Assembly (NCBI GenBank): GCA_002686085.1
Contig: NZAC01000006.1
Span: 48,036 to 112,035 of the forward strand
Direction of reading: 5' to 3'
Source: Roseibacillus sp.
GTDB lineage: Bacteria; Verrucomicrobiota; Verrucomicrobiia; Verrucomicrobiales; Akkermansiaceae
DNA length: 64,000 bases
Part shown: positions 10,301-19,539 of the stretch, one piece after another
Layout of the letters: each line of letters opens with the position of its first letter
Numbering within the stretch: position 1 is the first letter of the stretch
Translations under genes and position numbers: made by a program
The notes under the pieces: generated by a model
Database searches by the model: none
What the model saw: only the letters and a program-made list of their open reading frames with translations
Told to the model about the DNA's origin: nothing

Positions 10301-13300
10301 CACAGACTGATTGCCGCCCGGAATTACCAGAGAAGTCTCACCGAAAAAGTCTTCCCCGTTAACTGCAGTCCCAGAGTAATTCAAGGTCACCGAACGATCG
10401 GCCTGAGAGACCACATCTGGCGACACTGTGAATTCAAAAGTGGTTCCTTCCGCTCCCTCGACCTGATTGGCCGCGATGGAAAACTCAGGCTCCGGGTCAC
10501 CGTCATTGAGGAGAACCTCGGTGACTGATGAGGCCCCAACGACAGCATTCCCACTCACACTCTCAACAGAAACGATGATATTCTCAAGATCCTCGTAGAG
10601 ATTATCAGTCAAGGTGTTGATCGTCACTTCCGCAGAGTTTGCTCCATCAGGGATCTCAACTGTGGTTGCCGCTGAAAAGTCAGCATCCACGGTAGACAGG
10701 CCACTAAAACTAAGCTCCACGCTGACAGGACCGACAACCGCCGCACTTGATTCAAGGGAAAGCGTAATAGCGTCTCCCTCTCCCACTGTATCTGGGCCTC
10801 CCGAGATCGAAATTTGAGGATCGGGGTTCGTTCCCTCTACATCAATATTTACGGTGACGACTCCGTTAGTCGTAGTGTTGAGGGTGTAGGTGAAAGAGTC
10901 ACGGGCTGAAAGCCCAACCCCGACATATCCAAAAGCTCCGTTCGGATCATAAGTGAGGCTTCCATCAGACTCGAGGGTCACGGTGGCGCCCGAAGGCAGG
11001 GCTACAGCACTACCCACCACAGGAGCGCCAGATCCTGCGAGATCTACCAGATCGGCAGAAGTAGCGGGAATTCCGGCTCCGAAGATCGCCTCATAGTTGG
11101 CGTTGATCTGGCTTGCAGAAAGGACGCTCGAATAGACCCGGACGATGGCTAGCTCCCCATCGTAACGGTCATTGGCATCATTAAAGTCGGGAATATCGAC
11201 TGTCCCATTAGAGCCAAGGTAGGGTGCTATGTTGATGTCCCCCCCGGTGGTTCCAGCCGAGCGGCCGATTCCTTCATCGTCCGTGCCGGACCAGTCGACA
11301 ATATTGGCTGCGTTCCCTGTCGTGATATTGATCGCATTCCCCTGCGAAACCAGAACCCCGTTCACGTAAAGCGAAGCGACATCCGAGACTATGTCAAACG
11401 TTCCAATCACCTGGGCGTAATCTCCGCCAGCAATCGCATTCGAGGGGATGGCGGCAACCGCCTGCGCCACCAGCGCATTGTTTCCGATGGTGAAAATCAG
11501 CTGATCGTCAATCAGGATGAGAGAGGATCCAGTTCCATTTCCTCCTGCACCCCAGATCGGCTCCGGTCCAACGTGATCATCGGGACGAATAGCGACTTCC
11601 ACCGAGAAGGAGCCCGTACTGATGTTCCCCCCATAAAGATTGTTTGCGTCATCGGGGGCAAGAATCTGGTCGCCACTACCACTCCCGGAGAGATCATAAG
11701 CCGCTGTAATTCCTACCGGAGCATTCTGCGGAGAGATCAGCACAGAGGCTGTTCCAGCTCCCTCCATGGTAAGAGCACCCCCACCGGAACCCGTGTTCGC
11801 CCAATTCGAGTTCGTGTTGGCAGCACCAGCCGCGTTCAAATTAAGGGCGGCACCTGGGGTTGCGGTCCCTGCGGCTCCCCCCACTGAATCGTTTTCGAGT
11901 ATATCGATGTTGATACTACTCTCCGCGCTGGTGGAGCCATAGTCCACGGTGGGCAGGCTGGCACCACCGGAAGTAATCGTCACAACTCCCGAAACCGTGC
12001 CAGTTCCATCGAAGACGTCGTAGATAAAACTTTCGGAGAGGATGACCCCTGGAGCCAGGCTCAGGAGGATAGCTGAGGTACTGGGGTCGTAGTCAAAGGT
12101 CCCATCCGAGGAAAGACTGACCGTAGCACCAAACTGGGACGTAAACACCAGAGGCACGAGACTGAAATCAAAGATGTCATCGGTTACCGCCCCTCCCCCG
12201 CCAAAGACCTGCTGGGTTGCCCCGCTGATGGAAAGAAGATCGGAAGAATCTACATCAGACTCGTTGGAAAGCAGGTTGAGACTACTCCCAGAACCGTTAA
12301 TGCTGACAACACTCTCGTTCGTTACGAGGGAATTATCGTTGGTTCCCGTGACAAGCACTGTAACCGTCCCGACGAAAGTCGCGCCCTGGAAATCCGCTGC
12401 CGTGTAGCTGAAACTGTCGCTCAAGGTCTCCCCGATCGCGAGAGCCTGAAGAGCTGCAGCAGCACCCGGAGTATAAGTAAAGGTCCCATCCTGGCTCACG
12501 GTAACCGTAGCCCCCTGCGCACTCAGGAAGTCGTGGCCCACTACCGTAAGATTCGTTCCCACATCGTTGGCAAGCACGCTGGTAGCGCCCTGATCAAGGG
12601 CAGATATTGCCGTATCCTCGTCTGTGCTTGCGGAGTCTGCAGCGAGGGCAGTCGAAATACCGACATTAACCACGAAGGTTCCTGCGTCGGGTCTTACTCC
12701 TCCGTCTGCCACGCTGAATTCAAACCCACCGGTCTGCGCCGAGGCTGCCGCATCGAATGTCAGCAAACCACTATTAACATCGTCCTGAGTGAAGGAGGCC
12801 CCTTGGGAAATCGGGACTCCTCCAAGCTGGAGCGTTCCACCTGTCACTGCCCCCGTGACGGTGTAAACCAGCGCCTCTGGGCCGGTGTTTGCATCGGAGG
12901 TCAGGAGATCGCTCTCTCCGCTGATCACATTCCCCACCGATTCCACAAGAATGTTGAAAGGTCCGTTCAGGCTGATCTGTGGATCAAGAGGAGGCGAAGA
13001 TATACTTCCGATATTGAGCGCCTGAAGACCAACTGTAGTCGCATTAAAAGTCGCGGGATTTCCCCCGTAGCGGGCCGAAGTGGTCTCCACTATATCACCG
13101 GCGCTCAGGGGAAGGATGGCCCCCGCCCAGCTTCCAGAGTCCCGAGCCCGATCTCCACCGGCATCATCATCACGGTTGTAGGCACCGCCGTTTCCGTAAG
13201 GAATTTTTCCCGCCAGCCCACCGCTGGGAATGGTTTGGAATCCCTGCCGGAAGATCGTTCTGACGTTCGCCCCGGCCGTGTTGAAGTTATCGGCAAAGTG

Positions 13301-14518
13301 TGAAGCGAGGAAAAGATAGTCGCCATCAAGGTTTACGGTGACTTGAGAACTGTTGATAGCAGGATCGTAGGCAAAGGAAGGGTTCGAAACCGGTAGCCCT
13401 CCTGCCAGACTGAGTGGAGTCTCAGGATTACCTTGGTTGAAATTGATATTCTGAGAAGGGCCAGAAAGAGAGAGGTAATCTCCATAGGCCGGCAGTTTGA
13501 GAATCGTTATTCCGCTGCGAGCAGCCTCGAGTGCCACAGCCGTGTTGGTGGAACCAACATTGTTATCCCGAAGAAGCTCAACCTCCAGAACGGAATTGGC
13601 AGACTCGGTCTCAACGATCATACCCAATGAGGCGGAACCGTATTCCAACAGCCCGCCCAGGCTATCACCGCTTCCCGCATAGCGTATGTAGACAACAGTT
13701 GAAGAATCCTCTACTGGGCTTCCGTCCAGAGTCAGTCGCTGTGTGATCGCCTGCCTGTGACGGTTACCACCACTGATACGCACACCTGTGTTCGCGAAGA
13801 CGAGGTAACGCCCGGGAGTGTTCAGAGTAATCTGACTCTCTCCCTCGTTGTGGCCGAAGCCCGGATCCAGCTCATCCTGAATGTCGTAGGGCACCGCAGC
13901 TGGCCCCGCAGAGGCGCTACTCATGAAGTTCTGAAAATCAAAGAGAACTCCAAGCCGCGCATAACTGAGATTATCGTCGAGCTTTACCAATTGGAGATCC
14001 GCATCTTGCTGAATGATAGTCTGTGCATTGTTATCCGTTCTCTGCGACTGGATCTCAAGCGTATCACCCTGCGCCACTTCCACGATGGCGCCACCCCTGA
14101 CGAAGTGATTATTATTCGTTCCGTCTCTCGTGTAGGTAGAGCTCGATCCGTAAACGAGAGTGTCGGTGCCATTAATGACAATCGTATTGTCGAGTCCAGA
14201 TCTGGCGCCGCCCGCTCCGTTGATGTAGCGGGTCCCATAAAGCACGAGGTGATGGCCCTCGGTCAGGCCGACCAAGCCTCCTGCCTGCAGTTCGAAACTG
14301 TCCGCAGTGTCATCAACTGTCACCGCGTCAAATCCATGGATGACGCTGGTTCCGATACCGGAGGCCAAGGTAGCTCCAGTGCCCAGAGTGTAGACTGCTC
14401 GATCTCCCGGCGTACCGGAGTCTGCTAGTTGGGCGTTCAGGGATGCCAAAGATAACACGAGCAAGAAAGTTGCGATCAGTATATTCAGTGCCTGACGAAG
14501 GCTTTGATTCAGCTGCAT
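7310..14518 (-). CDS. Giant secreted cadherin-like/VCBS, Calx-beta and LamG protein
   Basis: The protein has 2402 residues if it starts at ATG 14518; the frame is open to 14644, but this ATG opens a signal peptide (MQLNQSLRQALNILIATFLL, cut near SLNA). Approximate architecture: N-terminal beta-sandwich region to about 515; a CSPG/cadherin-like repeat 518-618; VCBS-like repeats 626-860 with TGTNDN; LamG 940-1140; VCBS end then two Calx-beta segments 1236-1449; an ADFE module 1453-1700; an Ig-like SVSFSEAVTGF segment near 1850-1945; a second LamG-like region about 1980-2170; and a DTDGDGIPDSYELANGLDPND thrombospondin-3/calcium motif near 2270. There is no PEP-CTERM tail. Residues 1190-1700 match the order of the truncated protein at the left edge. 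Codon usage appears like its neighbours. Likely a surface adhesin or matrix protein; the ligand is unknown. Confidence 0.85.
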   Translation of the reverse strand: MQLNQSLRQALNILIATFLLVLSLASLNAQLADSGTPGDRAVYTLGTGATLASGIGTSVIHGFDAVTVDDTADSFELQAGGLVGLTEGHHLVLYGTRYINGAGGARSGLDNTIVINGTDTLVYGSSSTYTRDGTNNNHFVRGGAIVEVAQGDTLEIQSQRTDNNAQTIIQQDADLQLVKLDDNLSYARLGVLFDFQNFMSSASAGPAAVPYDIQDELDPGFGHNEGESQITLNTPGRYLVFANTGVRISGGNRHRQAITQRLTLDGSPVEDSSTVVYIRYAGSGDSLGGLLEYGSASLGMIVETESANSVLEVELLRDNNVGSTNTAVALEAARSGITILKLPAYGDYLSLSGPSQNINFNQGNPETPLSLAGGLPVSNPSFAYDPAINSSQVTVNLDGDYLFLASHFADNFNTAGANVRTIFRQGFQTIPSGGLAGKIPYGNGGAYNRDDDAGGDRARDSGSWAGAILPLSAGDIVETTSARYGGNPATFNATTVGLQALNIGSISSPPLDPQISLNGPFNILVESVGNVISGESDLLTSDANTGPEALVYTVTGAVTGGTLQLGGVPISQGASFTQDDVNSGLLTFDAAASAQTGGFEFSVADGGVRPDAGTFVVNVGISTALAADSASTDEDTAISALDQGATSVLANDVGTNLTVVGHDFLSAQGATVTVSQDGTFTYTPGAAAALQALAIGETLSDSFSYTAADFQGATFVGTVTVLVTGTNDNSLVTNESVVSINGSGSSLNLLSNESDVDSSDLLSISGATQQVFGGGGAVTDDIFDFSLVPLVFTSQFGATVSLSSDGTFDYDPSTSAILLSLAPGVILSESFIYDVFDGTGTVSGVVTITSGGASLPTVDYGSTSAESSINIDILENDSVGGAAGTATPGAALNLNAAGAANTNSNWANTGSGGGALTMEGAGTASVLISPQNAPVGITAAYDLSGSGSGDQILAPDDANNLYGGNISTGSFSVEVAIRPDDHVGPEPIWGAGGNGTGSSLILIDDQLIFTIGNNALVAQAVAAIPSNAIAGGDYAQVIGTFDIVSDVASLYVNGVLVSQGNAINITTGNAANIVDWSGTDDEGIGRSAGTTGGDINIAPYLGSNGTVDIPDFNDANDRYDGELAIVRVYSSVLSASQINANYEAIFGAGIPATSADLVDLAGSGAPVVGSAVALPSGATVTLESDGSLTYDPNGAFGYVGVGLSARDSFTYTLNTTTNGVVTVNIDVEGTNPDPQISISGGPDTVGEGDAITLSLESSAAVVGPVSVELSFSGLSTVDADFSAATTVEIPDGANSAEVTINTLTDNLYEDLENIIVSVESVSGNAVVGASSVTEVLLNDGDPEPEFSIAANQVEGAEGTTFEFTVSPDVVSQADRSVTLNYSGTAVNGEDFFGETSLVIPGGNQSVSISLLPFDDGLPEISETVTVGLEAVDTGTIGGNSSASSEITDGEGTLLFFADFENVDPFGDPGTPNLTKVGSDAPFAANLGTAVGSWEDIPEQNVSGDIPGIYLEVDDSKGDGVDEALVLDRVLPGEGDITARLAAPADISGTNAAFISMDLGNRRTQNTSEAKSWRIIGLDDAGEKSFELYVSGNNSGPNNEQLHHVSSEGELTPLGRPADFDNTGSIEEESEQSRLILSLTSEGYQVAIDRWPIEGIIDSVSDVLPYAGNATQISAILFSLSASLNDVESSGIIVDDLTVGGVPGNGAPSISLNGETLRDGESTSLAASFIATDINLTGLQVADADAGQGQLTATFQSAGDAPVTFAAGGPAVVTGSGSASLALVGTLDEINASLAAGVVSTTDGVTGGNAAISFTIDDGGSSGPGGPKAATHDLVFYVNEGPTVTINQAAGQDDPTGSSTIEFEVSFSEAVTGFAEDDIDLSGSTDTGNLVASVSGTGETYIVSVTGMSSGGLVIVSVAQGAANAAAGGALTEASIAVDSSVLYIPQLAPTATNLVQNIQYEVGPVALGDIQITDPNDSVVTTAQVAQYDYPAVHEDSLLLAPDPDTDAGFAIDLTFQPSGFDDFGTVRVAEIGGTSNGSGIYLIDGIPHFVSKMESTPNDVPSSLSDTDWTDGNISVPLTGAPVSLDEPVQLALISSLDTVTFSVNGFGQTTVELTGRGTRGNWSGDDSIRVGQNIDGGRGGLGTDPEGIFDDVGSFPMEGTVSRALLWHAPDASPFAILASSSPEEVTATLSLTPGEGDLTEPTGVVYDAVTGVWSITGAVREVNAALAAVEFLPNGSSPVTIAVTVDDGDEDGGGPLTGSITLSAGVVIVGDTDGDGIPDSYELANGLDPNDPADSGSDNDNDSWDALSEYLMGTSANDGAERPLFEIVPVGVGQVEITYGPILAGRTYDVLSSSSGLPEAPAADSFTAVQDGATNVVVDVTADAARKIYRLQVTVPAAE

Positions 14519-14679
14519 TGTATTGGTAGTTTTGAGTAGAGATCCGCGCCGGAAGGTCGATTTTCGAAAGATCAACAAGCGGCGTGCGTAACAGTATGCT
14601 TGGAGTCTTTTAGGACACAAGAAAAGCGATTCTACTGCAAGCAAAGGTTCCGCGCCGCAACGAACCTCTCCAAGTGTTT

Positions 14680-14707
14680 TTGAAAGTCACTAACTACTGA
14701 CTTTCAA
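14680..14707. repeat. Perfect 10-bp inverted repeat with 8-nt loop
   Basis: TTGAAAGTCA (14680-14689), loop CTAACTAC, then TGACTTTCAA (14698-14707). It sits in the 247-bp space between the leftward prepilin-like gene (stop at 14766) and the leftward giant gene (start 14518). As RNA on the minus strand the stem is followed by AAAAAC, not U, so it is not a textbook terminator. It could be a stem in the 3' end of the upstream transcript or an operator for the giant gene. Confidence 0.5.
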
Positions 14708-14765
14708 CTGATTGCATTAAGGCTCAACTCAATGGGCCGATTCCTTCAGAAATCCATGACCCCGA

Positions 14766-17700
14766 CTATACCTCTTCGGCAGCAAGCCAACGGAATTGGA
14801 CAACTCGGAAGCGGCGCCCGAAATTACGGTTTGCTTCATTTGTCAGCTCTGCCTGCTTAAGGTGGGCAGGATCTGCTCTTTCTCCAGCAGCCTCGAGATA
14901 TTCTGGAACCCGCTGCACTACCGCCTCACACCAGGCCCGCGCACGCACCGCACCATTCTGATCAAGGGAATCGCCATACGCCCGAACCACGAACGTGTCC
15001 CCACGAGGAGTCAGCTGAGCCCCAAGACTACGCAGAATGTCTGCCTGATCCACATAGGCCGAGCTACCATACGCCACCGGACCCTCTAGTGCCTCAGGAA
15101 ATGCAGGGTCCATTCGGCTCACCTCTTCCTGAGAGAAGCTTCTGACTGGCCCGCGAAATCCCTCATTGATACTGACGTCCGGGTCATCGATGGCAGCCTG
15201 GAGAGCCCCCTTCACACTTAGCTGGCGGTCACCTCCATCCAATCTTCGATTCACGAACTCAGACAGTGACAGGAATGGCCCCCGAGCTTTCACCTGCCTG
15301 ACCATGGCCTCTGCGAGAGAATCCACTTCTTCATCCGTTAGAGACCTCCACGAAGTCCACTGCTCAACCTCGATCGGATCGGCCGGACTTCCTTCGAAGG
15401 CCTCACCATTGGCCAAGCTAGTGGCCGCAACCATCGAGCCATTAGACCTCTCCGGCGTGATTGGAGCATTGGGTTCGAGGGACTCTTCCAGCCCGAGAGT
15501 TGCCACCGCTTTGCCCCTCAAACTCGAAAACAACGCACGCCAGGCATCGACCGAAGTAGAATTGACATTGAAGGGGCCTTTGACCAGCAGATGAGAGGCC
15601 ATCGTTTCCGCCCGCTCCAATGCGGCGTCATCATCCCCAAAGAGATCCCCAAGCGAATTTTCCGTAAGTCCATCACGATATGGCACGATGCGACGGTTCG
15701 GAAATTGTCCGGATCCGAAGAATACCCTCTGGGCGAGTTGTTCAGCCGTGATCTTCTGATCCCGACCGTAGACGTCGACAAGGCGGGGTGCGATTGACGA
15801 GAAAAAGTAATCATCCCAGAGCGCCTTGTTTGCGAGATAGGAGTGGTCGACCATCGGTATGTTTTTGGGTCCGGCTGATTGGCTGTATTGACGAGTCCAC
15901 GATCCTACAGCATCGGCCGGTCCGAGATACGGGTGGGCATAGGAATTTCCAATCGCCTGAACCATGTGCGGAAACAGCCCATTGGCTCCAGTAGCAGTGG
16001 TAAACTGGTAACTGACTCGCGTCTCTCCTGCCCCCGGACCCAGATGTTCGTTCGCAAGACTGTATCCGCCAAGACGCGCATGACTCAGGGCTCCAATCGA
16101 GTGGAGCGGGGTTAGAGGCACCTCCTGCTGCACAATGTGGGTGGTGCCGTATTCCGCCGAATAGCCCCCGCCGTAATATGAGTTCACATTGTTGGGATCG
16201 ACCTGCACTGCCGCCTCAAGCACCGAGTTGATATCCTGCACCCACCAGTTCCATCCATGATGGTAAAAGGAATCATAGTCTTCACGATCGACGAACGGGC
16301 ACGCCACGATCGGCGTGGAGTGAAGAAATGGTCGGGATGCGAAACGACGCCCGTGAGCATCGCCTGCAGTACTATGATACACCTCACATCCGGCGGTGAG
16401 ACTCACAAGAAGGAAGGGGCGAGTCTGCCCAACGATCTCACGGCCCGAGATCGGTGGGAAATCAATTTCATCCACTTGTCCGGGGAAGCCTTTCCGCATC
16501 AATTCACGATGAAAATCAATTGCGGCCTGACTCTCTCTTCCTCCTGGGCCGCGCTCGTGCATCCGAGAGATCATCTGGAATTGCCGACGCATCCACTTAT
16601 TATCACCCGCACCACCTTCGCCCTGTCTCACGACGCTGGATTGCCGGAAGAAAAACTGTAATGCAGCCCCATTCGCAAGATCGACGTTTTCAGCAGCGGA
16701 GACACTGAAAGAAATCTGATCGTTCGCATCAAAGCTCAGCGCTCCACCTATTCCATCATCGTTGTTCCCCAACGGGCTATCTCTTTCCTGCTCTACATGG
16801 ACAGGATCCTGATTCCGATCGGAACGAGGAAGCTCGAGCCAGTTCGTCGGGTCCCACCCCGGATCCACTTCACGGATCGGACGATACTGATTTGTATCTT
16901 CGATCTGAGCTCCGCCCTCAGGTCCACTCGTTTGGCGAAGGGAGAATACACGTACTTCTCCCGGAGAAAATACGATAGGCTTCTGCCCTCCTACGAACAA
17001 TTCGAACCCGGTATGCCGGTCCCCGTTACCCGCACGAAACACTCCGCCACCATAGCGATCCCGGTTCGTAATCCACGAGAGGGAAGTAGGCCGGGCAGAC
17101 TCATATGATCCATTCGCTCCAACCTTCTTCCAGCGGAGAGCGATGGGCAGATTGAAAAACCGAATCTGGGTCGAGCGATCCGGACCATGATTCAGAACGA
17201 GAGGCACGTTGTAGGGATTCCAGAGGGTCACCGCCGGAGTAATCCCAATGTGCACCTTGTATCGGCTCTGATTGGGATCGTTGCGCGCGGGGCGTTGGCG
17301 CTGCGACCCAATATAACTCAGCAGAAACTGAACCTTTACCGGTACCGGCATCCGGTAGAGATTAGTATATTCCCTCTTGAACCTGGACCCTGGGGTAAAA
17401 TCTGGATTGTTGATCTGTAGCAGGTTACGCCCGAGAGGGTTCCGCGCCCTGCTTCCATCGTAATCAACCTGTTCGCGGTAAAGCTGATAATACGCAGCAA
17501 GATCCTGCAGCGGAACCCGGTCCGAATTTCTCCCGAAGCGATACAACATGAAGTCGTCACGCTGCTCTCGAAGCAGGATCGGCCTTTCAAGGAGGGCATT
17601 CAAATCCCGCTTCAAGCCGCCTTCTCTGACGTCGGCAAGCACTCCATGGGAGTAGGGTGTGACATCATGGAATGCTCTTCTCACCCCTCGTAAATCCTCG

Positions 17701-18590
17701 GTGGGCAACTCAAGAGAGCGTCGGGTGTGAATGCGCCGTAGGTCAGCCTGATCCGTGAGGTCCTCAAGCACATCGATCGAGTCATGCCCTGTCGACCCGG
17801 CGCTCATCGACCTTGCTATCCAATCAGCCTTTTGGAGCTCCCCTCCAGCATCGAATGCATCGGGCAGAATTCTCGCCTTTGTCGACTCATCAGCAATCCA
17901 CCACCCGTAGCGCCCGTCGGGACTTGAGCCACTGCCAGCCTGCGAACGAATTCCGAGTAATCCCCCCGAAACGAGATCCGTGTCAGGAGAGTCCTCACCA
18001 GCACTACCTCGGCCCATCAAGATCACTCCATTGCTATCTGCATCGGGAATCGCTTCACCGCGAAGAGGTAACGTACGAGCCGTTGCAAGTGCCTCCCTCT
18101 GTTCCCGACTCAGTGAAACAAGCCATGAGCGAAAGTGGTCTCTGCGGTTTTCCTCATACGAGGGAGCCAACCCACTATTCGACGCACCTGCGATGGTCCG
18201 GTGCTCGCTTGGTTCATCACTCCCAAAACTTTCTGATCCCGCAGACCACGCATCCCATACGCCCGTCCAGTATGGATGGGTCACCCCCTCAGCATCCGCC
18301 GAACCCGATGAAGCATCGAGAATCGAGGCCGAAGCTGAAATCCGCTGATCGGGACCCATTTGACGCTGAAGCTCTCCGACCGCCAGCATCAGGGCAAGTC
18401 GGGCGTTAGCCTGCGCCTCGGACTGAGCGTCAAGAGCACCGGTGGAACGCAATGTCACAGAGGATAAGCTTAGGAGACCTATCGCAATCACCGCCAGGAG
18501 GGCGAGCACCGCCACCGTCGCCACGAGGGAAAATCCCTTTTTTCCTGCGGTCATCCTCAGTGGAGGCCGCGATGTGGTGCTCAGATTCAT
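14766..18590 (-). CDS. Verru_Chthon cassette protein A-like prepilin-type giant protein
   Basis: About 1274 residues. The N-terminus carries a type IV prepilin-like leader ending in GKKG|FSL followed by one hydrophobic helix (VATVAVLALLAVIAIGLLSL), then a very large exported body with repeated tryptophan and asparagine-rich segments. This combination and length fit Verru_Chthon cassette protein A, known from Verrucomicrobia. Three starts are possible: GTG 18629, ATG 18590 and ATG 18554; I chose 18590 because a GAGG lies about 10 bases upstream, while 18554 would give the shortest leader (MTAGKKG). The family usually sits in a four-gene cassette (A-D); the genes on either side here are not recognisable as B, C or D, so it appears to be an orphan. 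Function is unknown; a pseudopilin-like surface or secretion role is inferred. Confidence 0.75.
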   Translation of the reverse strand: MNLSTTSRPPLRMTAGKKGFSLVATVAVLALLAVIAIGLLSLSSVTLRSTGALDAQSEAQANARLALMLAVGELQRQMGPDQRISASASILDASSGSADAEGVTHPYWTGVWDAWSAGSESFGSDEPSEHRTIAGASNSGLAPSYEENRRDHFRSWLVSLSREQREALATARTLPLRGEAIPDADSNGVILMGRGSAGEDSPDTDLVSGGLLGIRSQAGSGSSPDGRYGWWIADESTKARILPDAFDAGGELQKADWIARSMSAGSTGHDSIDVLEDLTDQADLRRIHTRRSLELPTEDLRGVRRAFHDVTPYSHGVLADVREGGLKRDLNALLERPILLREQRDDFMLYRFGRNSDRVPLQDLAAYYQLYREQVDYDGSRARNPLGRNLLQINNPDFTPGSRFKREYTNLYRMPVPVKVQFLLSYIGSQRQRPARNDPNQSRYKVHIGITPAVTLWNPYNVPLVLNHGPDRSTQIRFFNLPIALRWKKVGANGSYESARPTSLSWITNRDRYGGGVFRAGNGDRHTGFELFVGGQKPIVFSPGEVRVFSLRQTSGPEGGAQIEDTNQYRPIREVDPGWDPTNWLELPRSDRNQDPVHVEQERDSPLGNNDDGIGGALSFDANDQISFSVSAAENVDLANGAALQFFFRQSSVVRQGEGGAGDNKWMRRQFQMISRMHERGPGGRESQAAIDFHRELMRKGFPGQVDEIDFPPISGREIVGQTRPFLLVSLTAGCEVYHSTAGDAHGRRFASRPFLHSTPIVACPFVDREDYDSFYHHGWNWWVQDINSVLEAAVQVDPNNVNSYYGGGYSAEYGTTHIVQQEVPLTPLHSIGALSHARLGGYSLANEHLGPGAGETRVSYQFTTATGANGLFPHMVQAIGNSYAHPYLGPADAVGSWTRQYSQSAGPKNIPMVDHSYLANKALWDDYFFSSIAPRLVDVYGRDQKITAEQLAQRVFFGSGQFPNRRIVPYRDGLTENSLGDLFGDDDAALERAETMASHLLVKGPFNVNSTSVDAWRALFSSLRGKAVATLGLEESLEPNAPITPERSNGSMVAATSLANGEAFEGSPADPIEVEQWTSWRSLTDEEVDSLAEAMVRQVKARGPFLSLSEFVNRRLDGGDRQLSVKGALQAAIDDPDVSINEGFRGPVRSFSQEEVSRMDPAFPEALEGPVAYGSSAYVDQADILRSLGAQLTPRGDTFVVRAYGDSLDQNGAVRARAWCEAVVQRVPEYLEAAGERADPAHLKQAELTNEANRNFGRRFRVVQFRWLAAEEV

Positions 18591-18769
18591 AAGGAGAGGG
18601 CCTCTGCGTTTATGCCTAAATCCGCTCACTCGTTAGGATGATCCATGGTAAACACATTGTCAATGCGCATCTCGTCACGCCTGCGACAAATCAGGCACAT
18701 TTCAAGGAGCTCCAGAGATTATGTGACCGGCATTGACGAAGTGGGACAGACCGGGCGATATAGGCATTC

Positions 18770-19480
18770 ATGTTCGCGAAGCGACTCCCTTTCCTATCAG
18801 GCTTTCTTAGCGCCGCCGCCGGTTGGTGCCTCGTCATCTCCCCCTCCGGGGCCGAGGAAATCTCGGTCAGCTGTCTCTCTTTCCCCAAGAAGGCCCCTAC
18901 GTCGATCGAGTTGCTCGTCGGGCCGGGCAAGACGATCCCCATCACCCTCCAGAGCCACACCCTTACCGAGCCGGTAAAAGTTCCCAGACTCCAATCATGG
19001 AGATTCGGTAAAAGCGGAACAAATGCAGCGGGTGAATTCGCCTTCAAGACCTACGGACAAGTTAAACCCGGAGCAGCAAGGAACCAGCTTCTCGTGATTG
19101 TCGTCAAAGGATCCAGTCCAGCCGCTGGGCTTAATATTTTGTCCTTGGACGGAAGTCAGAAGTCATTCGGTCCCTCTCAGATGCTGTTTGTCAATCTCGC
19201 CCGGGAGCAGGTGGCAGGATTGGTAGGCGGGAAACAGTTTCGGCTGAACTCCGGCAAACATACGATCATCAAGCCGAAGGCTGACCGCGGAAACAATCTT
19301 TGCTTTGCGTCGTTGAAGTATAAACGGGCCACTAAATGGCGCACGTTCTTCTCCACTAACTGGCCAACTCTCGAGAAAGCTCGTGGTCTCGTATTCCTCT
19401 ATAACGACCCCAGGTCACAGTCCGTCAAAATGCACTCCGTTGTTGACTCTCTGATAAGAGTCCCGGTCCCCGAGCCGTAA
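18770..19480 (+). CDS. Exported hypothetical protein
   Basis: A 236-residue protein with a signal peptide (about 1-28, hydrophobic FLSGFLSAAAGWCLVISPSGA). The mature part is beta-rich and basic, with segments such as LLVIVVKG, ILSLDGSQKSFGPSQMLFVNL and a C-terminal FLYNDPRSQSVKMHSVVDSL. No family or catalytic motif was recognised. It resembles small exported proteins often seen near the prepilin-type cassettes of Verrucomicrobia, but that is memory rather than a search. It is divergent from the Verru_Chthon A-like gene (about 180 bases apart) and lies 59 bases before the ThuA-like gene on the same strand. Confidence 0.65.
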   Translation: MFAKRLPFLSGFLSAAAGWCLVISPSGAEEISVSCLSFPKKAPTSIELLVGPGKTIPITLQSHTLTEPVKVPRLQSWRFGKSGTNAAGEFAFKTYGQVKPGAARNQLLVIVVKGSSPAAGLNILSLDGSQKSFGPSQMLFVNLAREQVAGLVGGKQFRLNSGKHTIIKPKADRGNNLCFASLKYKRATKWRTFFSTNWPTLEKARGLVFLYNDPRSQSVKMHSVVDSLIRVPVPEP

Positions 19481-19539
19481 CCACCCGTGTGGTTTTCAAC
19501 AAACTCGGGCGATTCACCACGTATTCCATTACTTTGACA

